A stretch of 64,000 nucleotides of DNA from NCBI RefSeq assembly GCF_003589595.1, contig NW_020656077.1:1299443-1363442 (forward strand), in the 5' to 3' direction. The position numbers and the translations under genes were made by a program. The stretch comes from Hyposmocoma kahamanoa (lineage: Eukaryota; Arthropoda; Insecta; Lepidoptera; Cosmopterigidae). The stretch's first letter is position 1. Each line of letters opens with the position of its first letter. This document shows, one piece after another, positions 46,447 to 60,800 of the stretch. The notes under the pieces are model-generated. The model ran no database searches and was not told the DNA's origin. It saw nothing but the letters and a program-made list of their open reading frames with translations.

Positions 46447-46732
46447 CATTGACTTACAATTATATGGACGTCGGGTCCGCGCTAAAAAGTGTCCGAACTT
46501 ATAGGGCGTTAAAATCGTATACAAAGCGTCATTCGCGCTCTAGTTTTCTTTTGTTCGACTGACAGCGAAGCAAGCAAAATTAGACAATACTGCGATGACA
46601 TTACAATTTAAATTCAACATTTTACATTTTTCATATTCCTTGAAATGTCACTACGTTTAAATAGGTTGACTTGGGACATTTTTTTCGTGGTTTTTGCATT
46701 AGACCCGTCGTCCATTTATTTGTAAGTCAATG
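46447..46732 (+). mobile_element. MITE family M, full-length copy, 8-bp target duplication
   Basis: Starts CATTGACTTACAATTATA and ends with the near-complement TTATTTGTAAGTCAATG. Flanked by a perfect 8-bp repeat GCCTCTCC. Subterminal words GACGTCGGGTCCGCGC and TTAGACCCGTCGTCC define the arms. No coding capacity. Confidence 0.9.
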
Positions 46733-47780
46733 GCCTCTCCCGATAGAAAACTGCGTCTTTTCCGAATCGAGGCGCATAATTGCGATTCACAACTGACCGA
46801 TCGGAAACTTTTGACATTTGTAATCGGAACAATAGCTGATTTAACTCACAAATTAGAAAGATATAGTAGGAATCAGGTTCATCTTCTCGCTCAGAATCCC
46901 ATCTGATTTCGAGACTACCCGAACGGATCGCTTCTGATTTGAATCAAAATCAACTCGAAGGAATACTATCGGTGCGTCTCTTAATCATAATTCTGAAATA
47001 ACTTTATTTCTGGTTAATAAAACGTTACCTGAACTAATTAAGTATTTCAGCTAGAATTCAACAGCTATACAATAATCTCTGATAAACATCTATTGACTAC
47101 TTTAATATTGTGATTACTGTAACATTATTGGCTATGTAAATATATATAGTAAATATATATCCTAATTTTTATATCTTAGCTCCGGCAGTTTGCGAGTTAA
47201 GACGATACATAGTTTTATTTAATCTCGACGGTATTTCTCTTATTGTGTTGTCATTCATAAGTTAATTTGTACATAATTTTAATTTCTACGGTAATAATCA
47301 CTCACCTAGCCTCATTTTTGTACACAAAGGGCAAAAAACAAACACTACTTTAATAGAACTTTGTACATATATAATTTAAGAAAAATATATTTTCAAAAGC
47401 AATTTGCATTAAATTTTAGTTCATATATTTTTATATTACAAAATATAAATAGCTATAACATAAAACTACAATAATCCCTAAATCGTAACTGCTTTAAATA
47501 AAATGAATTCATCAATGAAAATTAATAATAAAAGTTGGGTGCTTTTTATATTTTCATACAACATACATAATTTGTGTATTATCCAAATTGATAAAATCGC
47601 ATCTAAAATCAGAAATTCCAAAATTTTTGAACATTTTTATGGCAGACTAGAGAATAAGATTTAGAATGACTGAAAAGAATGTAGTACATTAGTACTACAG
47701 CAAAACTACACCAGGTATATACTTTACAAGAAGTACATACTTATTAAATTCTAAATATTATTTTCACAGGACAGTCCTTT

Positions 47781-47960
47781 TTAACCGACTTCAAAGAAGG
47801 GGGAGGTTCTCAATTCGATTGTTTTTGGTGTAGGTATGTTACTGATTACTCCAACATTTGATTCTTTTTTCGTTAAAAGGGTAGTAGTGGTCCCATTAAA
47901 ATTAAGACATTCCACCTTTATTAAAATAACGACCGTAACGATATTCACATGACAGTGTTA
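47781..47960 (+). repeat. Interspersed repeat, TTAACCGACTT family
   Basis: TTTTAACCGACTTCAAAG, GGGAGGTTCTCAATTCGA and GTGGTCCCATTAAAAT as in the other three copies. Confidence 0.65.
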
Positions 47961-50900
47961 GGCAACAACAGTTAGTTGATTATACGTATTTTTTATTTTT
48001 TACAATACCACAATTACAATTAGCTTTTCCAAAGAAAAACTTCAACAAATATACCAATACGATATGTTACGCTATAATAGAGAAGTTAATCAATAGAATA
48101 AGCTAGCAGATTTGTGTGTTTTTCGCCTAATGTGTACAGTACCTATGCAGGGCCCTAACCGTAGAATGCTCACGCCGATTCAAAAACCATCGACATGGTT
48201 TTGTGAATGCAATACTTTTCCCTTAAGTCAGATTTTCATTGTATAGTATCAATTTCACTATTTACAAGAGACTGCATACGTACCAATACGATTCGCAATA
48301 CCACGTCGACATAATTTTGCGGTTAGGGCCTCATGTTACACAATTTTGCAACTACGTCTTATAGCAATATTAATCTACACGCATAGTGTGGCCTCTGGGG
48401 GGAAGCGTGGCCGTAACTTATATTCTACTTAACGAACTTAGTTGAATAGTCAAGCGCATAAGTATCTAATCTCAAAAATAAGTAAACTAATGGAACCCAT
48501 AAAATAAAGGACAAAACATGCAAAAAAAAAGAAACAAACTTAATCATAATTTGATTTATTCTTTCCATAAATAATTAATTGAATAGTTTTCTAAAAGCGA
48601 CAAGGCTAGAAATAATAATAATTAAAGTGGCTAATATTTACATAAAAAAAATTAATACATTAATTAATTACGTGAATATAACTTCAGAACAAAATGTACA
48701 ACTTAAAAATTTCAAAGGCTACTTGAGTAGATAAAAATCAATTCAAAAAGGTTTATCTTAAAAAAAAGAACTTAAAATTATATCAATCCCACTATTTCAG
48801 ATTAATTCAGTCGAATAATTGGATCGAACAAAATCCATAGCAAAAGTAGAGTTTGAAAATGTAACTGAAAGTGAGGGATAAATGGCAAGTCGAATGTCAT
48901 CATATTATTTTATCATGATTACTGTGCAAAATAAAAATGTAAGCAGTATAAAATTAATCTAATAGTTCAGTTGTTTCGCAATTAATATTAAATATTGCAC
49001 AAAATAGGCGAGCAATCAACAACTCTGTAAAGATAAGTGAAATCGTTCAACAGATCCTATATTTTTAAAATGATATTACATACCATTAATTTGAACTTGT
49101 CAAATTATGACATACTTTACAATAAATATAATATAGCACTATAAATCTACTGCTATAAATAGACACCTTGACACTGATACTAAGCATTCTGTATTATTGT
49201 TGGTGTTCTTAGCAGGAATGTGTTCGTATCTTCGCATAACGCTATCACCGGTGAACATACAGCGAATCAACGGAAATAAATTACTAACACCACTGTACGA
49301 ATACTAAAATACCTAAATGACATTATTTCACCACAAATATAATTATTGCTTTTTACTATACATTCTTTTAACAATAATTACTTTATAAAACAATATAATT
49401 TCTTAATTGATACACCGTTGCTATTATTTCTATTTAAATATAGTTCCTGCGACTTTGCGTGACATTTTCAAACAAATTGTAATGATATTTAATTGAAAAT
49501 CGACACTTCTTTGTATAATGTTTTGTAAAATATTTACTAAGTTATTCATAAGTACCTTGTTTTAGTACTATTGTGGAAGGAGAAATAAACGATTCTTATT
49601 TTTTAAATTTTTTAATTGGTTTTACGGCCTTGGAATAAAGCCATCAAGCGAAATTTTGAATAATTTCTTCCTTATTTAAGAAAATATACAACACAGTGAT
49701 TTTTCCATTGATTTTTTATAAACTATATTTTTTATAATATAATTTATCACTTGTGTTTTCTCACAGTAAGCGTTCAAGTATAATGAAATGTCGACGTGTA
49801 CCAATGTCTTCTGACTTCTGGGCAAACTATATTGAAAGCACAGGGCGTTTCGAGGTTCGGTTGATTTGATATGAAACAGCACCGCGTGCGGTACGCATAC
49901 CTTGAAATCAGCTTAGTATATTAAGGGGGTGATCAAACGTACGTACTATTTTACACTATACTATTGCAAAGTTCTACAAGACCAGTTGTATTAAGTTAGT
50001 ATATAGTAACCATTATAATAATAAAGGTGTACACATAAATATAGTTCTACACAAGTTATCAGGTGATTGATAAGATTATTATTTATTTATGTAACACATC
50101 GATTACAATTAATTATAACACAGAAATATAAATAGTATTGCCATGAATATATCTTATTACTTTTCAAAAAATAGTCTTGCTTTCAGATATATTTCAAAGA
50201 CAAAGAGGCTAAGATGGCAGTTCTTTGCTTTTCGTAAAAACGATGACCAGGCTACTCATAATACTTTCAAATTGGTTCTAGTCTTTGCAAATGTAATAAG
50301 AACTAAAAGATTCGACCTGCTCGTACAGAATACAAGAATGCATTTACAGAAAATGTTGAGGTTTTCTTCTTAAAACCAACATCCCTCTATTCATAAATCC
50401 AAACTAGGTTACTACATGCTTTTATACAAATAGATAATCAAGCTTTTTATACATAAAGAAATCTTATTGCAATATACTTAGGTACTGACTGAAGCGTTTA
50501 TTTTTATTGCTAGTCACTTAAAACACAGCAAGGAGTGGTACAGTAACTTATACGCAACACCAATATACACTCGTAATCTGCTCGTAACTCCTAATTTCAT
50601 AATTCGTATAACAATCTAATGCAACTCCTATGCATACATAATATTTGTCTAATATATTATTCGCACTTTAGTCGTAGATATGGAAACGTCTTTGCTAAGT
50701 ATATATTTCAGAAAAGGGACTTTTGATTACTCTAATTCAAAAGCACATTTTCTTTCCAGAACACCAATTATTTGTAATAAATATGACTGGCTTTATGCTA
50801 TCATAAACGCTGTTTTTACAAATATAATATGTATTTCTGATCATCACGAAAAGCAACGCGTGGATTGCAAACTATGATAAACTACCTACTACATACAAGT

Positions 50901-51897
50901 ATTAATTAAAATTATAATGACTGCTTGCTGCGGCGATGGAAACTCTACCGACACAAAGTATATAAGAATAAGAATTTATATTATAATTTTTAATATCGGG
51001 CTAAACAATATAAAACTAAGACTTGATTTCAATTCCAATACACAAATGCTGATTAAATAAATAAACAGACAATGTGATAGGACACGAAACAAACTTGTAG
51101 CTTTTAAAAATAAATTACAGTTTTGTACAATATTATGGAATGTGATGTCTGCTGAATTTTGAGTATAAATTACATTTAAAAAATTATCTATTCAACGCAC
51201 CATTTCAAAAGAACTATGTTAATTAAAGGAATAATTCATTTCCAGATTTACATAACTAAAACTAAAATTGTATAATTTTCTAAATTTTATATTTCCATTG
51301 TTTTTTTATGTATATAAATACCGATGACGGTAACAGAAAAATGCTAAGTAAAGTCATAAGTAGTAAATTTAAGCCGTTTATCATAATAATATATAATAAT
51401 AGGTAATTATACTCATTTTGTCAACTTTCCCAACACTGAATTATTATCGTTAATCGAAATAAACTGATCAACTTTGATATTCTCATTTCTTGCCCGAATG
51501 CTGTTGAGGTTTATGTTTTGTATTATACTATTATTATATTTATTTGTAAGGAATTTTTAAATACAGCTATGTGATGACACGACATGACAAAAAGTCGATT
51601 GTCCTTGATAATTTAGAGTTCGTTCGTGCATTTTTCTTCACTTATGAATAGTAAAAAACAAATCGACCTACATACATAGTAAGTTATGAGTGTTACATGA
51701 TTCATACACTATTGATAAAACGACGTGAGTTATGGCATTACAACAGGAAATAAGTTGTTTTATTTGCGCAAAGAAGATTTAAATAACTTCAATTCGTGTT
51801 TCAATCAAGCTTTGAATAATGATTATGAATTAAAGTAACTATTTAGCACTCGGTCAAGTATTGTAAACCAACGAAACTAAGGTAGAGTCGGTATGAC
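47961..51897. other. AT-rich intergenic DNA and AP180 3' UTR
   Basis: The 3' UTR of the AP180 gene begins at 51897 and extends left. I see no other gene or named repeat in this stretch; short frames are random. Confidence 0.5.
51760..51765 (-). terminator. Candidate polyadenylation signal of AP180
   Basis: AATAAA on the minus strand, about 135 bp after the stop codon. Longer 3' UTRs cannot be excluded. Confidence 0.5.
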
Positions 51898-54800
51898 TTA
51901 ACTGAATTGGTTAGTAGTTGGTTGCGGTGGTAGAGCCGGTCTCATCGGTGGGGCCATACCCATCTGCATCATTGGGGCGCCTGGCATGCTCATTACCATG
52001 CCCGGTTGTTGCTAGAATAACAAAAAACATATTTATCAAATTCATATTCAATTATCAACAAAGGTAACAACGTAGATGGAAGGCAAATAACTTGATACAG
52101 GGGGCCTACTATGAGCTTACAAGCAGCCAGTCAAGTTCCATGCAATTCACTTGACGTACACAAAGTTAACCTACACAAAATTGAACAGGAATGGCAAGAC
52201 AGGATGATGAGTTTTACTTTTTAAACGTTAATTATTGTCCCTGTCTGGCTAGCTGACATCAACAAGAGCGAGATGGTCCTACGTACTAAATCATATGAAA
52301 TAAATAAACAAATGTACTATCCTTGGTGCGTTCTAGCTCTATTAACCGATTGTGTTCAAAATGAGAATAACCATATTTTTTTATTAATTTTATTATTGAT
52401 TATACTTACTACGTTGTTTTGTAATATCGGCAACTTTTCAATCATACTTTACAATTTGTCGTACGACTAAATTACATGTCATGCCTAGTCATTATCATTG
52501 AAATTAATAAGGTGAGTTTGTAATTTGATAACATAATTGGAACGTATCTTGTATTCGTACATTTTCATTGATTGCATTAAAGTCAAATTGGCATTGTTTA
52601 AAAGTTATTTTACGGCTTTCGGTAAATAAAATTATTGAAATTCTATTTAAAAATTGCAACAACATTCATGACAATAATTTATCAACAATGCTTTAAAGAT
52701 TGGGAACTCGAACTAAAATTTTCAAAAAACGCTCAATAGTTAATAGTATTTATTTATTGACAATTGGCTATATAGCTTGTAAAGTCATCAAATAATTATG
52801 AAACTGAAAATATAATAAAACTTAAACGAAATTTCTTAACAATGTAACAAAATCTAAAAAAGGATAGTCACGGAGTAACTTTTTTTGAATTGTTTATTTT
52901 TACTGATGAGACCGCCATTTGCACGGCGAATGGCACGTCATGATACAATTTTGCTATGAAAGAAAAGTGTACGGATTTCGAATGGGGAACGTAAACTGCA
53001 TGGACAGTGAATTGTTTTTGGAGGTCATAGTACGTATTTGACAGGCATCCAACTTACAGGCTTGACAGGCAATCCAACTTACAGGCTTAAACGGGATTGC
53101 CCTAAGAGCTCATAGAAGGCCCCCAGTTATCAATAGCTATATTCGGCTCTGGCTGAAAATATATGCAATACAAAATATTATTTGCAAATCGGTGTTTAGA
53201 AGTAGACAGTAAATTATTCGTGTCTAAACTACACTGTTGCAGTACATTGAACCACTCCTGTAGGACGTGGTATAGTTACACACCTACTTTTATAAAACAA
53301 CGTGAACGATGCACTTGAAATTTAGAACAGCAGCAGCGCACGCGCACGTGAGTTTAAGCCAATTTCATCGCACGTAATAATGCAGCGGTTACAGCGCATG
53401 TGCTACCAGATTTTCAACTGAGCCTTCCTTTAAACTCACATTGTATGGGGCCAGAGCCTATAAACTATGTGGAAGCTGTCCAACACTAACATAGTATAGC
53501 AACTTAATTAATAATATGTAACTGTATCGACGACATAAACCACATAATTTAATACATAACTAAAATATAAAATGAAACTTATTCGTCTTAGTCAAGGCTA
53601 TCTCAAAATGTAGGGAACAATTTATGAAATCCACAATCTCCATTATAACAGGCACCATTTCAGACGCCTATTCCAAAGGAACAAAGTTACGCTATTGTAA
53701 AACAGCGGTCGGCTGCTACTAAATTTAGTGCATCTGTGACGTGTTTAATTTGGTAAAGGAATCTTTAATAGAGAACTTAACTGTTATATTAAGTTATTAA
53801 ATGCATTAAGTATATTTTTTAGATTGATTTATTAGTCATGCATAATTATATTAGAACATGCATTATCATTCATCACAAAATATATCCAAAACAAGAGCTA
53901 GTAAATCCCCGATAAACAATAAGATGTATTGTGTCGTTCATTGCTTGTGTACACGTGATATTTTTTAGATTTAAAAGCAATATTTCGAAAGAACATAACG
54001 CATGTTTTTCAGAAGTTCACTCTAAACAGTTTTGTGATATTGTTCAATTCTAATTCACATTCTTTGTTAGTATTTGTAGATTGGCAATTATTTGCCTATT
54101 TTGCACGATTGCAATTATTTTCATAAACCGTTACCGTTGAGGTTGAATCTTCTTTCGGAGCAATCGAGCTACATAAAACTGCTTAGAATTTATAGAACAA
54201 TTTATTAGAGAGTAGTGAAGCCTAAAGACTGGAGCGACGTTTTACATTTCGGTAATTAAAGATACGATAAGCTTTACTTAAAATGCTAGTGACTATAGAT
54301 CTTTAAAACAGTGTAACGAAGCCTAAAGCATAAGCCGTGGGGCATTTGGACAGGGAATGAAGACTATAATCCTAAAAAGCATGAGAAAAGAAAAAAATAA
54401 AGTATAGCACAACTTACCATAACAAAATGCGGGGGATGGTATGTATGGGGCAAAGTGTGAGGCATTGGTGGGAGTGTCATGCCGGGTCCCTGTAAAACGC
54501 AAAATAAGACGGGATGCTGGCATGCTACAGGAAGAAAAGAAAGAGCAACGCAACAACAGAGTAACAAACAAAATATAGCATAGGAAAGAATTAGGTTGCT
54601 AATACTTGGGCAAAAAGAAAACAAAAGGTTTGTGAAAATAAAAATGCGCAATACTTAACTATAAAAGCAGCTTAATTAAACTAATAGTATGACGCCATAT
54701 GAACGCTCCAGCGTTTACATCATTTGAGTGTCAGTAGTTACTTTTACTTCTACATACATACTATTGACTTGGGTATTGTCGATTCTCCTCTAAATTGATT

Positions 54801-57800
54801 GATTGTAAGTATGTTAAATTTTATGTAATTTGACACATATTATTATATGTAAATGTTACGAGGTACCATTAAAACGTTTGAAGAGAGAGAAGAGTCAATA
54901 TCATCCCTAATGGATGTTACCATATTTAGTTGACTTTTCAGGAACGTGTTTATGGTATCCCACTTTTCATACAGTCACTCAACAAAACTTGTTTTGTAAT
55001 CGCGTAGTTAATGGTCATTGACATCTATTATTTAATTCAAAGAGGATAAAGTTGTCGCCATCCCCGGACAACAAAATGATAATCGCAACAAAGTAATATT
55101 TCAGGAAAAATAAATAATATGTTTTCATTGATAAGTTTCTAAATACTGAATGTAAGTAGATTAATAGTTAGCTTTAAGTAAAGAATATTTTTTGTGCATT
55201 CTATATTATAAATGAAACAGCCGTAAGTTAAGCCAAAATGGAGACATTTCAATAATAAATAATTAATCAAAATCAATCATCATATTGGATTTATATTCAG
55301 GATTATCATTTTATTCTCGTTGTGTCTAAGCCGAAAACAAGTATTGCACCGTTGACTTATCATTTTATTCTATGGGTTGCAATAGTACAAGTGGCGATTA
55401 TAATAATTACCGTAGACCGGGGTTACTTTGAATCTCGGGATTACTTTGATCAAAACTTCCTTTTCACATAAAACTACAAATTGCGTAAAAGACTTTTGGG
55501 AGATTTTTTTTTCGGGTGGCAATACTGATAAACAGTCCAGTTCACATCTGCGGGTGCGCTGGAGATTTCCCTGTATTTAATGTACAAAAAGGTAATTTTT
55601 CGTTACAACCTATTTTTAATTAAAAAAATGTGTTGCAAAACTTCATGTGCAGCTCAGTGTGTGTTAGTATCATGAATTTTTTGGATAGAATCAAAAGAGT
55701 ATTGTACATTTGTGAATTCATAACAAAATTTTTTATTGTTCTAACCTTGATGCTTTCGTTATGGCGTCGGTTTATTTTATGCGGTGTGTCACTGATAGGT
55801 TGCATGGTGTGAGATTGATCAAGTGTCAGTCACAACAGCCGCTAGCAGGAAAATTTGCTTTGTGGCTTTGCTTTAAATTTTTGTATATTATTTGTTTTGA
55901 GAACGATGCCACGAACATCAAACTAAACATGTAACTGAAAACTAGGTTCCCGAGTACCGAAATTACTCGAGAAGCCAGGTTAGAAGAAGCATTGAGTCAA
56001 ATCGTGGTCGGTAAGCTAACCATGAGACTCATCACTCAATCATGAGACATCACAGCTTTATAATACATCTTATGGAACTTTGTATAATAAATAACAACAA
56101 TCTCTAATTAAAACAAAGGCCCTGTCATATTTAGTAGTTTTATTCGATCAAAGTTACCCCAAGATATAAAAACAGCAATAACTTTTTTCCCTGTTGACTG
56201 ACTTTTAATTTTTTATTCTGTTTTAGGATAGTAATTGGGGTTAGTTTCAATATTCATACTAAAAAAGGGGGGTTTCAAAGTAACCCCAAATCAATTATAA
56301 CTTTAATCACGCTGTTTTTATTTTTTTTCCCAAAAAGTATTGATAAATTGTTTGTTATTTTAACGTTTTTAGAGAGAACTATTAAAACCGATAATTCGAC
56401 ATTTTTTTTATTTAAAAAAAATCACAAGTTAAAAAGTTATATATATAGACTTTTAATTTCAAAATTGATCAAAGTAACCTCGGTTTACGGTACATATCTT
56501 ATTCTCGTGAACATAGTAAGATATTTTTTCGTAAAGGTATATAAAAGATATTTTTTCGTAAATTCTGCTGTTACAATAAGACCATTATATGATAATCAAC
56601 TTTTGCTTTATTTTGCTTTATTATACGAACAGCACGAACAGTTTGAAACGGGAATAAAATGTGATAGCTGCGTGTAGCGTTATTTCGCGTAATTATTTTT
56701 ACGAGAACATAATTCTATTGTCATTTGTCATATTAAGAAACGTAACTCATTTAGTTTAATATTATCATATAACCTTATTCTTGTGCACTTGGGCATGCAT
56801 AGAAAAAGGGCATAGAAAATTTGAATAATATTGTATTGGAAATGAAACTATTTTTCCGGATTTAAATCGCGTATATTTGTACAAACCGACGTTTCGGGCC
56901 CTTTACAGGTCCCATGGTCACGTTCGGCATGGTCGGATTGTTTGAAAAAACAAATATACGCGATTTAAATCCGGAAAAATAGTTTCATTTCCTATGTGTA
57001 ACAATCGCGAAAACCCAAGAACTCGATAATATTGTATTATTTTGTTATTCCGTAAGTACCTGCTTAAAAAAAAAAAAAAAAAATTAAAATATGTATTTGT
57101 ACCTAAAGATCTTAAATAAGATATATATAACAAAAACTGTGATAATGGCAGTTATCTTTTTGTCCTCCGGGGATGGCGTTGTGTGTGTATTAGTGAGCAA
57201 TGGACAATACACCAAGTAAAGCTAGTCTTACCATAGGCCTGTAGCCGGCACCGGTGGTTGCTTGAATAGGTTGTGGACTCCAGGTGGCGCCAGGCTTCGA
57301 TGAGTTCTTCGGTGAATTCCACTGCATCGGTCTACGTCCACACGTTACGCATCAATGTATGCAATGGTCATGCGTGTACTACATTTGCCCATTTGTTTTA
57401 AAAGTAGAAGTCGGAAGAATAAAGAAAGAACAAGATAACAATGCAGTGATGGACAAATCTTTAAATCAAATGGACAATATCGGCTATTGCTATAAGTGAA
57501 AGCATCTTGAGCATATTGTGGCGTGTATTGCGTGATAAAGTATGCGGGCTAATGACGTCGTAAATTATTCTATAAATGGTTGAAGATTTATTGCATTGGA
57601 TTAATCGACACTTTCACTTATCGTTTATATAGCATTGCAAATTGGTTCTGCAATTCAATTAATATGGTAAAAATTTGATGCAGTACTGAATTCACACAAG
57701 ATGCAAATTTTGGTTTGTTGTGGAAAAACGGTATTCTAGCAAACTAAGTAATGTCACGAACACTGGACAAAGTAAATAAGATATACAGTTTCAGAGGAAA

Positions 57801-60800
57801 ATAACGTGCACTATACCCATTATAATATAATTAGAATGTTTATTTATAAACCACAACTAATAAATTGGTTGCAATATTTTGATGAGTCGAAGTTATACAC
57901 AAGATTATTCTGCTTTCTAAACTAGGGGATCCCGTACCTTAGGAGGCAGGAAACCATTAACGCATCGACTTCACGAAATGGTAATGCATTATTATTTGTC
58001 ACCTGAAACCTCGCTAGGACCTATCTACAAACACCTATCAAAGAATTGAAAGTAATTATAATTTTTTCAAGCAAGTACTGTAAAGTCTAAAAACGCTCGT
58101 TTCAAGCAAATATATAAATCATCTCAGAAATTTAGCGGATGCTCCTCTGAACACTTACTTCGTCTTCCGAGTAATTCAATGGAACATTGTTTAGGTTTAC
58201 ATGAGCATGACTTACTTTTGGGCAGAAGCACTTTTGTTGATAGTCAAGTTGTTAGCCAACTGAGCAAGAGAAGAATCCAGGTCGCCTGTGAGCACTTTAC
58301 CCGGCTGTTGTTGTTGTGGTTGCTGTTGTTGTTGTTGACCTGCGGACACAACCGGCTATTAAAGCAGACATTTGGCATTAATAAGTAGCACTTTAAACAC
58401 CAACGCTATCTGAAATTGAAAGTACAAGTACACACATTCGTCATAAATATGGAACATCAAAGGTGCTATACATTTGAACTTATTTTATATGGTATGTAAA
58501 ATCTACTACACAAAACAAAAGTTTTATTTTCTGCACAGCAATGCTACGAACGAGGGCGAAACTACAAAAAAAGACATACTATTAAATATAATTAGGTACT
58601 CCATCACTATATTGACTTATTTACAATCAATCATATTAGACATCTACATGATGTATGTACAAAGAACTACAAAAATTTAAAACCTGCAGGAAGCCTGTGC
58701 TTGGAAATTAAAGGAAGCACATGATAGCGAAAGTTACTGGCGACGCAAGCTGAACGATTTTAAAACATAATCATCCATCAAGCATAAAATATCGAACCCA
58801 TTGTTGCCATCGGCATCATTGGTTGGCGAGCTGGAGAGCCGAACATCATTGGTTGAGACATCGGCATCGACATGACGTCGCCGAAAGGTTGCGTTGCTAT
58901 TGGCTGGGGCTGCTGCGTGATGGGTTGTTGGGACTGGGACTGTTTGGCGGGCGAGCCCCCGAGGGACATACGCATCACCTCCTCAAGGTCATCGAATGCC
59001 GATTTGGGCTGCGCAGGGGCGGCGGGAGGGGGACGGGCAGGGGAAGCGGATATAGGATGGGTTGGATCTCCCATACCCATAAACGGGTTTGCAGCGGCAG
59101 CTTGTAGAACAAATTTCAAAACCTTGAGTTAAACATTTTCAATATGAATACATTAAATTAATAGCGCTAAATCCGTCCGTGTTGCACCAACACCACAAAA
59201 TATGGAAACTTATTAGTCTTATATTAAATCATTACTATTACTTTAGAGAAGGAAACAATCTGAAGAAAGGGATGCGATGCTTTCTATTTGTGAGTGTTTC
59301 AAAAATGAATTAATTGAATTATTTTTGTATTATATCAAATTAATATATGAAGCAGTTATTATAACGGATATCTCATCGCATCCCCAAAGAGTAGAAGAAA
59401 GAAAGCACCTCACCTGTAGTGTCAGTGTTATTGAAAACGTTAGAGAAGTTAGCTTCGGACACAAAGGTGTTGTTTGCGGGCGGCTGGGCGGGGAACGCGG
59501 CCCCGAATCCGTTGGTCGGTTGTTGCGGCCACATGGGCGCTGCTGGCTGCGCAGGGGCAGGCTGCGGAGCCGCTAAAAAGTGGTGCACATACTTAAATAA
59601 CAATGCAGTACCACCAAGCCTATCGCCTACCTCTTAGGACCGACATTATACTGCATTGGTATTCAGTATCTAATACTTACGTTCCATTAGCTCTCGTGTA
59701 GTGTAGTGATAGACGTTTGCTTTACGCTAATGATGCCGACTTAACGAGTGCCTTTGCGAGTACCATCCCCAAAAAAGCTTGGGATGTGCTTTTATAATAC
59801 AGTGCCGAGGAACTTTATTTTCTAACCATGTAGTGGACAATGTTATAACTACAAACAATCTTCAATGGCGGACTTTTACTTCCTATGTAATTCACAGACA
59901 GTCTAGAGACGATTTTTTTATAATGAGGAGTAAAAAACACATGCCTGCTAGTTATTTCTCCCGCTAGTTACAGCTTTGTCCAATATTCTTTGGTATATTT
60001 TATTGTACGTACTATAATACCATCATTGTTTGAGTTGTTATAAGATAAAAGAGCACAGTGTCTTCTTACAAACGGCGCAGATTGAATGAAAAAAAAAAAA
60101 ATTCAATACGCGATTGACATTTCAATAGTATAAAAATAACATCCAACAGCAGGGCTAAAAAGGCCGTATTGGCAGAATCTTAATATGATTAATAGACACG
60201 TCATATTATGAATTGTCAATTAACCGTAGTTTGATTCTGCATTTTTAGTTCACCTATATACATTACAGTAGCCATAAAAGCAGAATTCCCAATCTGCACA
60301 AGGGCTTAAAAAAACACTGTCTCTTCAATCGTAAAATGCCTGCACCCAAATAGTGAAAAATTATTTAACTAATTATTTATAGTTGCACATTAATATATTA
60401 CTATTGTGTTAAGCGATCATTAATGTAAAGTTTAATCGATTCAACCGGTAGTTTAGTTAATTACATTGTTGGCTTAGGAGACTTGAACTCACTGATTATC
60501 ATTCTTTGTTGTTTGGTGACATGCATGGGTCGAAACCATCAGGGATATTTTTACAGTACAAACTTACTGGATAATAGAAAACGAAACTTAACTGAGATTT
60601 AGAACATATAAGCCGTAAACATACTTTTGGATAACTTTCGCTTTAAACTCAGCGCCATTCTACTCATAAAGGGTATAGAATCGAATTCAAATCTTTTGTG
60701 TAAAACCCAGTACACTGTTGACAGTGCGTTGTCCGTAATTAGTAAGTTACCTCCAAACATGTCAGCGAAAGGATTGCCAAGTGAAAGCAGGTCATCGGAA

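Noticed and set aside
56880..56935. Hammerhead ribozyme in the Penelope-type repeat
   Set aside because: A CGAAAC core half is present, and such ribozymes are known in Penelope elements, but the CTGATGA half is not intact in any copy here.
58823..59132. Plus-strand frames opposite the AP180 exon
   Set aside because: They are antisense shadows of a coding exon with high GC.
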